From Sandaracinaceae bacterium (GTDB lineage Bacteria > Myxococcota_A > Polyangia > Polyangiales > Sandaracinaceae), in assembly GCA_019637095.1 (NCBI GenBank), contig JAHBWG010000025.1, forward strand, positions 1 through 64,000: a stretch of 64,000 bases of DNA, in the 5' to 3' direction. Both the position numbers and the translations under genes were made by a program. The notes below the pieces were generated by a model that saw nothing but the letters and a program-made list of their open reading frames with translations, ran no database searches and was not told where the DNA came from. Below, piece by piece: positions 20,303 through 28,837 of this stretch (positions within the stretch are counted from its first letter, which is position 1; every line of letters starts with the position of its first letter).

Positions 20303-21082
20303 ATGGACGGCGAGCGCTTCGCGGCCCTGGTGGAGGTGATCGAGCGCCTGCTCGGCCCGGACGGCTGCCCCTGGGACCGCGCGCAGTCGCCCGAGAGCAT
20401 GCGGCGCTTCGTGCTCGAGGAGGCCTTCGAGCTCGTCGAGGCCATCGACGCCGGTGATCCCGGCGCGCTGCGCGAGGAGCTCGGCGATCTGTTGATGCAA
20501 GTCGTTTTGCTCGGGGAGCTCGCCCGCGCCCGCGGGTGGTTCACGACGGACGACGCCATCGAGGGGATCCGCGACAAGCTCGTGCGCCGTCACCCGCACG
20601 TGTTCGCGGACGCGACGGCGCGCGACGCGGCCGAGGTGCTCGAGCGCTGGGAGGCGATCAAGCGGACCGAGAAGGCGGGCCGCGGCCTCTTGGACGGCGT
20701 GCCGGTGACGATGCCCGCGCTCGCGCGCGCCGTGGCCATCGGCGAGAAGGCGGCGCGCGTCGGCTACGACTGGGCGGACGCGCAGGGCGTCCGCGCGAAG
20801 ATCGACGAGGAGCTCGCCGAGCTCGACGCGGCCGACTCGCCCGAGGCCGAGGAGCGCGAGCTCGGGGACCTGCTGTTCGCCCTCGCGAGCTACGCGCGCA
20901 AGCGCGGGCACGACCCCGAGGCGGCGCTGCGCCGCGCGCTGGCGCGCTTCACGGCGCGGATGGGCGCGGTCGAGCGCGCCGCCGCGGCGGACGGGGTGGC
21001 GCTCGAGGCGCTCGACGCCGACGCGCTCGACCGGCTGTGGCAGCGCGCCAAGGCGGAGACCGACGGACGCGATCAGCGGTAG
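20303..21082 (+). CDS. mazG: Nucleoside triphosphate pyrophosphohydrolase MazG
   Basis: 259 residues from the ATG at 20303; an in-frame ATG at 20285 is possible. Two MazG domains in tandem as in E. coli MazG (263 aa). The first has the CPWDRAQS signature, then EEAFELVEA and EELGDLLMQVV, which provide the metal-binding ExxE and ExxD residues. The second has KIDEELAELD and EERELGDLLFALASYARK. The enzyme splits dNTPs and NTPs to monophosphate and pyrophosphate, clearing damaged nucleotides, and in E. coli also limits ppGpp. The last ten bases overlap the end of the convergent gene on the other strand. Confidence 0.93.
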   Translation: MDGERFAALVEVIERLLGPDGCPWDRAQSPESMRRFVLEEAFELVEAIDAGDPGALREELGDLLMQVVLLGELARARGWFTTDDAIEGIRDKLVRRHPHVFADATARDAAEVLERWEAIKRTEKAGRGLLDGVPVTMPALARAVAIGEKAARVGYDWADAQGVRAKIDEELAELDAADSPEAEERELGDLLFALASYARKRGHDPEAALRRALARFTARMGAVERAAAADGVALEALDADALDRLWQRAKAETDGRDQR

Positions 21083-22050
21083 GTCGCGGGCGGCTCGGGG
21101 ACTGGGTCCTCGCCGCGCGCGAGCCGGAAGTTGTGCGCGCGCGCCTCGCGCTGGGCGCGCAGGAGCGAGCCGCTGCGCCGATCGGCGGCGACGTCGTCGA
21201 GCGCGCGCGAGAAGCGCGGGCGCGGGTCGAGGCGGATCGCCGCGCGCAAGGCCTCGGCCGCGCGCGCGTGGCGCTCGTCGGGCGGGAGCGACGGGTCGAA
21301 CCGCCGCGCCTGGCCGAGGTCGTACAGGACGCGGGCGCGCGCCTCGGCGCCGAGCGCGCCGAACGCCGGCGAGGCGACGAAGCGGTCGAGCGCGGCCGCG
21401 CCACGGTCCCAGAGGCCGGCGCCGATCGCGTCGAGCGCGTCGCGCACCTCGCGCACGTCGACGGCGAGCAGCTCGACGTCGACGGTCTCGCGCTGCGCAT
21501 CGACGAGCCGCGTCGCGTCCGTCGAGAGCCGCTCGAGGATGCGCAGGCGCATGCCGAGCGGATCCGTGCCCTCCTCCTCGGCGGCGAGCTCCTCGCGCTG
21601 GAGCGGCCGGCCGCTCGGTCCATCCGCGACGGTGAGCGTGAGGTGCCCTCGCACCGCGCCGAGCTCCACGACGCGCGGGTGCGGCGTGTCCAGGCAACCG
21701 AAGGCCCCGCACTCGAGGATCGGGCGCCGGCTCCAAGCGCGCCGCGCCTCCTCGAGGAGCGTGGCCTCGACGCCGAGCGCGATCGTGCCGCGCGCGACCC
21801 GTCCCGCCGCGCGGAGCGCCTCGAGCTCGGCGCCGGAGCGGAGCTCCACGCGCGAGTCTCCTCCGCGCAGGTGCTCGATCAGCCGCTCCGCGATCGCGCG
21901 CGACGCCTCGCTCTCGTCGGCGACCACCACGATGTGGGCGAACGCGCGCACCGGCATGCGGGCCGGGCGATCGATCTCGCCACCCACGCGGAGCCCGCCG
22001 CCGCAGCCGGCGGCGAGCGCGACCGCCAGCACGAGCCCGCCGAGCCTCAC
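21073..22050 (-). CDS. Hypothetical lipoprotein
   Basis: 325 residues. Signal MRLGGLVLAVALAAGC carries a lipobox. After a short Gly-rich spacer comes an alpha/beta segment (AFAHIVVVADESEASRAIAERLIEHL) that looks like the N-terminal half of a curli-assembly or TolB-type domain, predicted to bind partner proteins. The C-terminal half is helical and reads like degenerate TPR units (EARARVLYDLGQARRFDPSL, HARAAEALRAAIRLDPRPRF). Two cysteines in ILECGAFGCLDTPHP may form a disulfide. Its function is unknown. The 3' end overlaps the mazG 3' end by ten bases in convergent orientation. Confidence 0.7.
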   Translation of the reverse strand: MRLGGLVLAVALAAGCGGGLRVGGEIDRPARMPVRAFAHIVVVADESEASRAIAERLIEHLRGGDSRVELRSGAELEALRAAGRVARGTIALGVEATLLEEARRAWSRRPILECGAFGCLDTPHPRVVELGAVRGHLTLTVADGPSGRPLQREELAAEEEGTDPLGMRLRILERLSTDATRLVDAQRETVDVELLAVDVREVRDALDAIGAGLWDRGAAALDRFVASPAFGALGAEARARVLYDLGQARRFDPSLPPDERHARAAEALRAAIRLDPRPRFSRALDDVAADRRSGSLLRAQREARAHNFRLARGEDPVPEPPATYR

Positions 22051-22086
22051 GCTCGAAGTGTAGGCACCGCGCCGCGCGCTGTCCCG

Positions 22087-23451
22087 TCACGCCCCGTGCG
22101 CGTGGTCGCGCTCGGAGAGCACCGCGATCTGCCGCATGACGCGCAGGTGGATCGTGTGGACGAGGTGCTCTGCGAAGAGCGCCCAGTACGCGCGCGGGAA
22201 CACCTCGAGCTCGTACCAGGTGCGGCCGCGCAGGCGCGTGCGCTCTCCGGGCAGCCGCTCGAGCAGGAACTGACCCCGCGTCGTCGCGAAGTAGCCGTCG
22301 AGGTGTGGCGGCCGCGGCCCGTCGTACGGCGTCATCTCGCGCATCGGGTCGGGCATCTGCGCGACATCGAACGAGAGCTCCTCGGCGGGCCGCCACACCG
22401 TGATCGGCTCGACGAACTCGCCGGTCGTGAAGCGGCAGCGGCGCACCGCGCCGACGCCCTCGCCCTCGATCACCGCGCCGGTCGGTGCCGACACACCCAT
22501 GCGGAACGCGAGCTCGGTCGGCGGCGGCAGCTCCTCGAACGCGAGCACGCGGTTCCAGACGACCTCGGGCGGCGCGTCGATCTCGATCACCGACTCGACC
22601 ACGCGGTCCGGCTCGGCGGGCTGCGGTGAGACCACCTCGGCGATCAGCCAGAGCGGCAGGATCATCGCGGCCGACGCGGTGCGGGGCGCCGCCTCGTGGG
22701 CGAGGCGGACCATCACGAACCCGAGCGCCCAGCCGAGGACCGCGCTGGCGATCGCGAGCGGCGAGGCCATCAAGAGGCAGACGAGGCCCTCGATCGCGAA
22801 CCCGACCATCACGGCGAAGCCGATCCAGAGCGCGAGCATCGCGGCGACGAACGAGGGCGCCGCCTTGGGCCCGTGGAGGTGTCCGAAGGTCAGCGTCGCG
22901 ACGAACGCGCTCAGCGTCGGCGCGCCGAGGAAGAGCGCGGCGCCGTAGGTGCCGAGCAAGCCCACCGAGAGCCCGACCATCCCGAGCGAGACCACCGCGC
23001 CGACCGCGCCCGCCATCAGCAGCGCCGCGCCCATCCCGCGGCGCGGCCCGTCGGGCGGCTCGTAGCCGACGAGCGAAGGGCGCCCGTCTCGCTCGCGAGA
23101 GGGCACGACGGCGACCGCGAGGAAGAAGATCAGGTTGGCGAAGGGGACGAAGAAGAGCGCGACGAGCCAGAGCGGCAGACGCGCGTCCATCAACCGCCGC
23201 AGGGTGAGCCACACGCCGATCGCGATGAACGGGAGCGCCACGCCCCACATCGCGAGCCAGTAGGTCTCGCGCCCGCCCGGCGACATCAGCGGCGCGTCCA
23301 TCGGGCTCACGTAGTAGAGCACCGAGTACGGCTGGCCGAAGGCCCGCGCCACCGCCCAGTCGATCCCGATCTTCAGCCCGAACAGCGCGACGCCGAGGCC
23401 GAGGAACGGGAGGCGGCTCAGGGGTCCCGAGCGCTGGAGGAGAGCCTTCAT
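22087..23451 (-). CDS. Multi-pass membrane protein with C-terminal SRPBCC domain
   Basis: 454 residues. N-terminal two thirds hold about seven hydrophobic helices, the first region resembling a DUF805-type bundle (FLGLGVALFGLKIGIDWAV, LPFIAIGVWLTLRRLMDARLP, WLVALFFVPFANLIFFLAV) and then a Gly/Ala-rich set (LLMAGAVGAVVSLGMVGLSV). The last 165 residues form a START/polyketide-cyclase-like domain: VVESVIEIDAPPEVVWNRV is the standard opening strand, and FLLERLPGERTRLRGRTWYEL the late strands. SRPBCC domains bind hydrophobic ligands in a deep pocket. This fusion could be a lipid-sensing or lipid-handling membrane protein; that is inference. Upstream 46 bp to the next gene on the same strand. Confidence 0.8.
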   Translation of the reverse strand: MKALLQRSGPLSRLPFLGLGVALFGLKIGIDWAVARAFGQPYSVLYYVSPMDAPLMSPGGRETYWLAMWGVALPFIAIGVWLTLRRLMDARLPLWLVALFFVPFANLIFFLAVAVVPSRERDGRPSLVGYEPPDGPRRGMGAALLMAGAVGAVVSLGMVGLSVGLLGTYGAALFLGAPTLSAFVATLTFGHLHGPKAAPSFVAAMLALWIGFAVMVGFAIEGLVCLLMASPLAIASAVLGWALGFVMVRLAHEAAPRTASAAMILPLWLIAEVVSPQPAEPDRVVESVIEIDAPPEVVWNRVLAFEELPPPTELAFRMGVSAPTGAVIEGEGVGAVRRCRFTTGEFVEPITVWRPAEELSFDVAQMPDPMREMTPYDGPRPPHLDGYFATTRGQFLLERLPGERTRLRGRTWYELEVFPRAYWALFAEHLVHTIHLRVMRQIAVLSERDHAHGA

Positions 23452-23497
23452 GGGCGCCAGGCTACCACCACTGCTCCCGCGCCTTCGCGGGCGTTCG

Positions 23498-23956
23498 TCA
23501 GGGCACCGCGCAGGTCCAGTCGTGCCCGTCCGGGGCGACGCCGCAGTCCTCGTGGCACTGGAAGCACGTCGAGACGGTTCCGTCCGAGACGACGCGTCGA
23601 TCGGGCAAGACGTCTTGCCAGTGCCAGTCTCCGAGGGTGGGCGCGAAGCCGGCCTCGCGGGCCATCACCGTCCAGCCCGAGCGCTCGGTGCAGCCCGAGT
23701 CCGTGAACTCCTCCTTGAGCAGGATGCTCCCGTCGGGGAAGGGCGCGTCGCGGCGCTCGTAGGCGCCGAGCGCCACGGGGTTCGCCCACACGCGCACGTG
23801 CACCAGCGTGTGCTCCACGCTGAGCCGGCAGTCGCGCACCTCCGTCCACGTGGACGCGTAGTCCACGGGGAACAGGGGATCGATCGCGGGCCCCGGCGGC
23901 TCGCCCGGGCAGCCCGACAGGGCGGCCGCCAGGGCGAGGGAGAGCGCGCGCCTCAC
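23498..23956 (-). CDS. Cytochrome-P460-like c-type haem lipoprotein (copy 1)
   Basis: 152 residues. GTG start overlapping the stop of the NHL gene (GTGA). Lipobox LSGC at residue 16. One c-type haem motif CFQCH at residues 131-135. The rest fits the cytochrome P460 fold: TWTEVRDCRLSVEHTLVHVRVWANPVA, then FPDGSILLKEEF with a conserved Lys (K81), VMAREAG and the paired tryptophans DWHWQDVLP. The paralogue at 27326-27826 shares each of these features. P460 cytochromes have a lysine-crosslinked haem and oxidise hydroxylamine or bind NO; the related cytochrome c'-beta binds NO and CO. Whether K81 is the cross-linking lysine cannot be judged here. Last gene of a five-gene operon. Confidence 0.72.
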   Translation of the reverse strand: MRRALSLALAAALSGCPGEPPGPAIDPLFPVDYASTWTEVRDCRLSVEHTLVHVRVWANPVALGAYERRDAPFPDGSILLKEEFTDSGCTERSGWTVMAREAGFAPTLGDWHWQDVLPDRRVVSDGTVSTCFQCHEDCGVAPDGHDWTCAVP

Positions 23957-25179
23957 AGGACGATGACCCGCACTCGCTGGTTGTGGGTGTCGGCGATGTA
24001 GAGCCGACCGCCGTGGAGCTCGAGGCCGTAGGGCCGGTCGAGCAGCGCCTGATCGGGCGGCCCTCCGTCGCCGCCGAAGCCGCGCCGGCCGCAGATCCCC
24101 GCGACGGTCCGGATCGTCCCGGCCGGGTCGATGGCGCGCACGCACGAGTTGAAGGTGTCCGTGAGGTACAGCGTGCCGTCGTCCGCGACCGCGAGGTCCA
24201 CCGGGTTGTTGAGCTCCGCCGCCGTCGCCGGCCCGCCGTCGCCCGACGCGCCGCGCGTCCCCGTGCCCGCGTACGTGGTGACGATGCCGTCCGTGCCGAT
24301 GCGGCGGATCCGATGGTTGCGCGTGTCCGCGAGGTACATCGTCCCGTCGAGCGCGACGGCGATCCGGCCGGCCGGGTCCGCGGACTGGCCGAACGGCATG
24401 CTGAAGCGCGCCTCGAGCGCCGGCCCGCCGTCACCACCGAAGGCGGGCTGGCACGGGTTCATGCAGACCGTCGGATCCTCGCCCATCGTGCAAGAGAACT
24501 TGTCGGTCCCCGGACACGCGGAGGGCGTCGCGCCGGGCGCGCACTCGTCGACGAAGCACGCGCCAGCGACCCGGTGGATCATGCCGTCGCCCGCGATGCG
24601 GCGGATCACCTGGTTGGCCTGATCGACGACGAGGAGGTTGCCGTCGGGGTCGAACGCGAGGCCGGCGGGCAGGTCGAGCACCGCCGTGAGGGCAGGTCCA
24701 CCGTCGCCCGCGTACGCGCGGCCGCCCGTGCCGCACACGTCCTCGAGCGCCCCCGTCGCGAGGTCCACGCGCCGGATCCGGCTGTTGTGCCACGCGGCGA
24801 TGTACATGCGGCCGGGCAGGTCGAAGAGCACGCTCGTGGGGTGGTTGAACGCCGCGTCGACGGCGGGGCCGAGCGGACCGTCGCCGAGCAGCCCGGTGCC
24901 CGCGACCGTCTCGATCGCGCCGCCGACGGCGAAGGCGCGGATGCGGTGGTTGTTCCAGTCGGCGACGTAGACGCGGCCGTCGGGGCCGACGGCCATGTCC
25001 ATGGGGAGGTAGAGCTCCGCGTCGCGCGCGTCGGCTCCGTCCCCCGAGAAGCCCGCCGTGGTGCGGCCGGCGATGGTGCAGATGGTGTCGGGCGCGGGCT
25101 CGCAGTACGGGTCGCACCCGTAGGCGGCCGCGAGCGTCGCGGCTACGGCGAGGGTGGCTCGAATCGTCGGCTTGGTCAT
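23953..25179 (-). CDS. NHL-repeat beta-propeller lipoprotein (copy 2)
   Basis: 408 residues. The ATG at 25179 overlaps the stop of the preceding NHL gene (ATGA). Signal peptide with C at AYGC. Six NHL units, each with the pattern of GPDGRVYVADWNNHRIRAF, separated by the GFSGDGG(P)A connector typical of bacterial NHL proteins. An insertion between repeats 3 and 4 (about residues 185-230) carries seven cysteines (ACFVDECAPGATPSACPGTD and so on) and breaks the regular spacing. NHL propellers bind proteins, RNA or small ligands and many are exported. Here the propeller would sit beside the P460-like haem lipoproteins made from the same message. Confidence 0.85.
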   Translation of the reverse strand: MTKPTIRATLAVAATLAAAYGCDPYCEPAPDTICTIAGRTTAGFSGDGADARDAELYLPMDMAVGPDGRVYVADWNNHRIRAFAVGGAIETVAGTGLLGDGPLGPAVDAAFNHPTSVLFDLPGRMYIAAWHNSRIRRVDLATGALEDVCGTGGRAYAGDGGPALTAVLDLPAGLAFDPDGNLLVVDQANQVIRRIAGDGMIHRVAGACFVDECAPGATPSACPGTDKFSCTMGEDPTVCMNPCQPAFGGDGGPALEARFSMPFGQSADPAGRIAVALDGTMYLADTRNHRIRRIGTDGIVTTYAGTGTRGASGDGGPATAAELNNPVDLAVADDGTLYLTDTFNSCVRAIDPAGTIRTVAGICGRRGFGGDGGPPDQALLDRPYGLELHGGRLYIADTHNQRVRVIVL

Positions 25180-26324
25180 CGCGGGATCCTCAGGTAGCGG
25201 CTGTTGAGCGTGTCGGCGACGTAGAGCGCCCCGTCCGGTCCGAAGGCGATCCCCATCGGGCGGTCGAGCGCGACCTCGGTGGCGGGCTGGCCTTCTTCGC
25301 CCGCGCCCGCGGCGCCGGTGCCGACCACCGTCTCGACGAGCTGCGTCGTGGGATCCCACGCGCGGACGCGGTGGTTCTCGGTGTCGGCGAAGTAGAGGCG
25401 CCCGTCGGGGCCGAACTGGACGTCGCGCGCGTGGTTGATCTGCGCGGCCGTGCCGAGGCCTCCGTCGCCGCCGTAACCCGGCTCTCCGGTGCCGACGATC
25501 GTGTCGATGCGGTCGGCCACGAGGTCGATCCGGCGGATGCGGTGGTTGAGCCCGTCCGAGAAGTAGATGGCGCCGTCGGGCCCGAGCTCGATGCCCCCGG
25601 AGGGCTCCGGGTTGCCCCCCGCTTCGAACCGGAGCTGCGCCTCGGCGGGCGGGCCCCCGTCGCCGCCGTAGCCGGCCATGCCGGTGCCGGCGATGGTCGA
25701 GACCATGCCGTCGGGGCCGATGCGCCGGATGCGGTGGTTGCGCTGGTCGAGGATGTAGAGCGTTCCGTCGTCGGCGCGCTCGATGCTGTTCGGCTGGTTG
25801 AAGCGGACCTGCATCATCCCCGCCCCGTCGCCCGCGAAGCCCGGCCCGCGGCCGCACATCACGTGGACGAGCCCGGTCTGGACGTCGAGCACGCGCAGCT
25901 TGTGGTTGTGCCACGCGGTGATGATCAGGTTCCCGTCCCCGTCGAAGTCGAGATCGGTCGGGTGGTTGAGCTGGACCTCGAGCCCCGGCGCGCCGGGATA
26001 GACGAGGTCGGCCATGTCCGGGGCGCCGTCGCCGACGAAGTCGCCGACCAACGTCTCGACGCGCCCGTCCGGGTTCACGCGGCGGATGAGGTGGTTGTTC
26101 CAGTCGATGAAGTACGGCGTCCCGTCGGGCGCGAACTCCATGTCCATCGCCCAGTAGATGGACGTCTCGCGCGGGGTGAGCCCGTCCGGTCCGAGCCCGA
26201 GGCGGCCCGTCCCCGCGTAGCGGCACGCGATGCCCGGCGCGTCCGGGCACGTGGGCTCACAGCCCGTCGCGCCGGCGAGCGCGAGCGCCGCGGCGAGCGT
26301 CAACGACGTTTGCGATCGCATCAT
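25176..26324 (-). CDS. NHL-repeat beta-propeller lipoprotein (copy 1)
   Basis: 382 residues. Signal peptide (SLTLAAALALAGATGC) with a lipobox-like end. Six NHL repeats from residue 45 to the end, for example APDGTPYFIDWNNHLIRRV, GDGNLIITAWHNHKLRVLD and ADDGTLYILDQRNHRIRRI, with GYGGDGGPPAEAQLR-type connectors. Close paralogue of the next gene, with the same start (CEPTCPDAPGIAC versus CDPYCEPAPDTIC), so the pair arose by tandem duplication, but without the Cys-rich insertion. The stop overlaps the next start by four bases. Twenty bp separate it from the upstream gene, so the whole set is one operon. Confidence 0.87.
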   Translation of the reverse strand: MMRSQTSLTLAAALALAGATGCEPTCPDAPGIACRYAGTGRLGLGPDGLTPRETSIYWAMDMEFAPDGTPYFIDWNNHLIRRVNPDGRVETLVGDFVGDGAPDMADLVYPGAPGLEVQLNHPTDLDFDGDGNLIITAWHNHKLRVLDVQTGLVHVMCGRGPGFAGDGAGMMQVRFNQPNSIERADDGTLYILDQRNHRIRRIGPDGMVSTIAGTGMAGYGGDGGPPAEAQLRFEAGGNPEPSGGIELGPDGAIYFSDGLNHRIRRIDLVADRIDTIVGTGEPGYGGDGGLGTAAQINHARDVQFGPDGRLYFADTENHRVRAWDPTTQLVETVVGTGAAGAGEEGQPATEVALDRPMGIAFGPDGALYVADTLNSRYLRIPR

Positions 26325-26343
26325 GTTCTCCCGAGCCTTTCTC

Positions 26344-27324
26344 TCATGGCCTGAAACTTCCCGTGGGGATCGGCCTGCCGCTGCGCACGATCATCCCATC
26401 GGATAGCGGGCTCGCCAAGACCGCGCCGCCCACCGCCCACGCGCTGCCCGTCTCGTCCACCCACACCGCGTGGAACGCCTGGACGAACGGGATCTCCGGC
26501 TCGTAGGTCTGCCACACGCCTGCGTCGCGCCGGAGCATCGCCCCGTTCACGCCGACCGCGTAGCCGCCCCCGTCGCCGGTGAGCCAAACGCCGAACATCT
26601 GCGGCGCGGCCTCCGGGGTCACGTCGCGGAACTCGCCGCCGCCCGCGCGAGCGACGACCGTGCCCGTCCCGGCGCCGCCGACCGCGGCGGCCTCGCCGCC
26701 GACGGCGTGGACGGTGAAGAGCGTCCGCGAGGTGCCCGCCGCGATGGGCTGGAGCGCGGTTCCGTCCCAGCGGAGCATCGCGCCGCCGGCGCCGACGAGC
26801 AGCACGTCGTCCGCGCTCGTCCCCCAGACCTTGAAGAGCCCGCGCTCTCCGAGCTCGGGCACGTCGAGCGCGGTCCACGCGACGCCGTCCCAGCGCCACG
26901 CGAAGCCCGCGCGGTCGAAGCGCCCGCCGACCGCCCAGGCGTCGGTCGCGGACGCGGCCCAGATCCCGAACACCGTCCCGTCGCCGGGCGTGTCCATGCG
27001 CGTGAACGCGCCCGCCTCGTAGCGCAGGATCAGCCCGCCGGTGCCGCCCATGAAGATCGGTCCGCCCGGCGCCCCGTTGACCCACCAGAGGTCGCCGCGC
27101 GCCCCGGTGTGGAGGCGCTCCCAGCCGCTCCCGTCGAAGTGCAGCACGAGGGGGCCCTCGCCGTCGTCCCCGCCGACCGCGTAGACGTCGGTCGACGAGC
27201 GGCCCCAGACGCTCAAGAGGCCGGCCGGTAGATCCTCGAACACCGTGTGCCACTCGTCCTCGGGTGTGCACGCCGTGGTCGCGAGCAGCAGGCACAGCCA
27301 GACCCCGGGCGCGCGCGCGGCCAC
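26344..27324 (-). CDS. WG-SxxDVYAVG-repeat propeller-like lipoprotein
   Basis: 326 residues from a GTG one base after the upstream stop. Signal peptide ends TTAC. The mature chain has about six repeats in which a Trp-Gly pair is followed by a Ser/Asp-Ala-Val-Gly strand: LLSVWGRSSTDVYAVGG, VFGIWAASATDAWAVGG, LFKVWGTSADDVLLVGAGG, MFGVWLTGDGGGYAVGVNG, AFHAVWVDETGSAWAVGG. The alternating second strand ends in LHFDGSGWERL, WRWDGVAWTAL or LRWDGTALQPI. This repeat type is abundant in myxobacterial surface proteins and probably folds as a beta-propeller. No catalytic motif is seen. Confidence 0.8.
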   Translation of the reverse strand: MAARAPGVWLCLLLATTACTPEDEWHTVFEDLPAGLLSVWGRSSTDVYAVGGDDGEGPLVLHFDGSGWERLHTGARGDLWWVNGAPGGPIFMGGTGGLILRYEAGAFTRMDTPGDGTVFGIWAASATDAWAVGGRFDRAGFAWRWDGVAWTALDVPELGERGLFKVWGTSADDVLLVGAGGAMLRWDGTALQPIAAGTSRTLFTVHAVGGEAAAVGGAGTGTVVARAGGGEFRDVTPEAAPQMFGVWLTGDGGGYAVGVNGAMLRRDAGVWQTYEPEIPFVQAFHAVWVDETGSAWAVGGAVLASPLSDGMIVRSGRPIPTGSFRP

Positions 27325-27325
27325 G

Positions 27326-27826
27326 TCAGCCTCCCCCCGGGAACGGCGTCGGCGGCTCGAGGCCTTCCTGCGAGCACGTGAGGTCCCACCCGTAGGGCGG
27401 CGCGGCGCAGTGCCAGTGGTGGCAGGTGATGCACGTGTCCGGGATGCGTCGCGGGTCCACGATCTCCTCTCCGCGCGCGTCGAACCGGCGCCAGCGCCAG
27501 TCGAAGTCGACGCGCTGGGTGCCCTCGGGGAGCTTCTCCATCGTCACGAAGCCGACGAGGTCGCGGCAGTCCTCGTCGTAGAAGAGCTGCTTCAGGAGCA
27601 TCGCGCCCGGAGGGTACGCGCCTTCGAACGTCGTGTACGGCCCGTACGCGAGCTCGTTCGCGTAGACGCGGATGTAGGTGAGGTCGTGATCGTGGCTCAG
27701 GGTGCAGGCCTCGCGCGCCTCGGTCCATCCCTCGGGAAATCCGTCCGGGAACGGGCTCGACGGCTCCGGCTCGCACCCGGCGGCGAGCGCGACCGTGACC
27801 CCGAGGACGATCCCGGCGTGAGGCAT
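27326..27826 (-). CDS. Cytochrome-P460-like c-type haem lipoprotein (copy 2)
   Basis: 166 residues from the ATG at 27826 (MPHAGIVLGV); the upstream ATG at 27913 would run through the palindromic operator and adds an Arg-rich leader. Lipobox AAGC at residue 18. Haem motif CITCH at residues 132-136, followed by HWHC. Shared with the other copy: a His-rich turn (CTLSHDHDLTYIRVYANELA), YPPGAMLLKQLF with K79 aligned to K81 of copy 1, TMEKLPEG, and DFDWRWRRFD. First gene of the operon; one base separates it from the repeat protein. A role in NO, hydroxylamine or peroxide chemistry is a family-based guess. Confidence 0.72.
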   Translation of the reverse strand: MPHAGIVLGVTVALAAGCEPEPSSPFPDGFPEGWTEAREACTLSHDHDLTYIRVYANELAYGPYTTFEGAYPPGAMLLKQLFYDEDCRDLVGFVTMEKLPEGTQRVDFDWRWRRFDARGEEIVDPRRIPDTCITCHHWHCAAPPYGWDLTCSQEGLEPPTPFPGGG

Positions 27827-27876
27827 CGCGCGGACCGTACGCAACACGCGGGCCGAGCGCCGTCTGCGTCCTTCGC

Positions 27877-27913
27877 GTGTCACGTTGCACAGCATGACAC
27901 ACCAGGGTGTCAC
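27877..27913. promoter_or_regulatory. Palindromic operator candidate upstream of the P460/NHL operon
   Basis: A perfect inverted repeat TGACAC-N6-GTGTCA occupies 27895-27912, and a third half-site GTGTCAC lies at 27877-27883. It is in the 97 bp between the epmA stop and the first P460 gene, 50-90 bp upstream of that start. The arms extend to nine bases with one mismatch. This is the shape of a dimeric repressor or activator site. The regulator is not known. Confidence 0.55.
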
Positions 27914-27923
27914 GCCAGCGCGC

Positions 27924-28835
27924 TCAGAGGTGCGCCTGTGGGAACGCCAGGACCTCCTCGATGTGCGCGGCGCCCGTGATCGCCATCACGAGCCGGTCGA
28001 CGCCGATCGCGTTGCCCCCGCTCGGCGGCATCCCGCGCGCGAGCGCCTCGAGGAAGCGCTCGTCGAGCGGGTACACGTCGAGCCCCGCCTCGCGCCGCTT
28101 CGCGAGGTCGCGCTCGAAGCGCGCGCGCTGCTCGACCGGGTCGGTGAGCTCGCCGAAGCCGTTGCACAGCTCGAGGCCGCCGACGTACGCCTCGAACCGA
28201 TCCGCCCACCGCGCGTCGTCGGGGCACAGGCGCGCGAGCGACGCCATGGAGGCGGGCCAGCGCACGAGGAACACCGGCGCGCGCCGCGCCTCGAGCGCGG
28301 GCTCGACGCGATCGATCAACAGCTCGAAGAAGCGCGCCTCGTCGGGCAAGATGTCGTGCACGTCTACACCCGCGTGCGCGCGGAAGGCGTCCTCGACGGT
28401 GATCCGCTCCCACGGCGGCGCGACGTCGACGCCCGAGGGCAGGACGGTGCCGCCCAGCACGGCGCGCGCCGCGTGCGCGACGAGCGCCTCGGTGTCGGCC
28501 ATGACCTCCTCGGCGCCCGCGTGCGCGCGGTAGAGCTCGAGCATCGTGAACTCGGGCTCGTGGTGTCGCCCCAGCTCGCCGCGGCGGAAGCACTTGCCGA
28601 TCTGGTAGATGCGCGGGAGGCCTTCGACCAACAGCCGCTTCATCTGGTACTCGGGGCTCGTCGCGAGCCAGCGCGGCGCGCCGAGCCCGCGCACCTCGAG
28701 CGCCGCGAGGTGGACGTCGAGCCCCGGGCAGGGCACGGCGAGCGGCGTCTCGACCTCCAGGTAGTCGGCCGCGTCGAGGTGCCCGCGCAGCGCGCGCAGG
28801 ATCGCGGCCCGCGCGCGCAGGCGCTCGAGCCGCAC
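27924..28835 (-). CDS. epmA: EF-P lysine-34-type beta-lysyltransferase (EpmA/GenX/PoxA)
   Basis: 303 residues. GTG start two bases after the efp stop. It is a class II lysyl-tRNA-synthetase-like catalytic core with no N-terminal anticodon-binding domain, which defines EpmA. Motif 2 is FRRGELGRHHEPEFTMLE and motif 3 is GGNAIGVDRLVMAI, and GLELCNGFGELTDP is the lysine-site region. EpmA activates (R)-beta-lysine with ATP and attaches it to a conserved lysine of EF-P. Its target gene is directly upstream, strong support for the call. The partner lysine 2,3-aminomutase EpmB is not in the window. Confidence 0.93.
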   Translation of the reverse strand: MRLERLRARAAILRALRGHLDAADYLEVETPLAVPCPGLDVHLAALEVRGLGAPRWLATSPEYQMKRLLVEGLPRIYQIGKCFRRGELGRHHEPEFTMLELYRAHAGAEEVMADTEALVAHAARAVLGGTVLPSGVDVAPPWERITVEDAFRAHAGVDVHDILPDEARFFELLIDRVEPALEARRAPVFLVRWPASMASLARLCPDDARWADRFEAYVGGLELCNGFGELTDPVEQRARFERDLAKRREAGLDVYPLDERFLEALARGMPPSGGNAIGVDRLVMAITGAAHIEEVLAFPQAHL

Positions 28836-28837
28836 GC

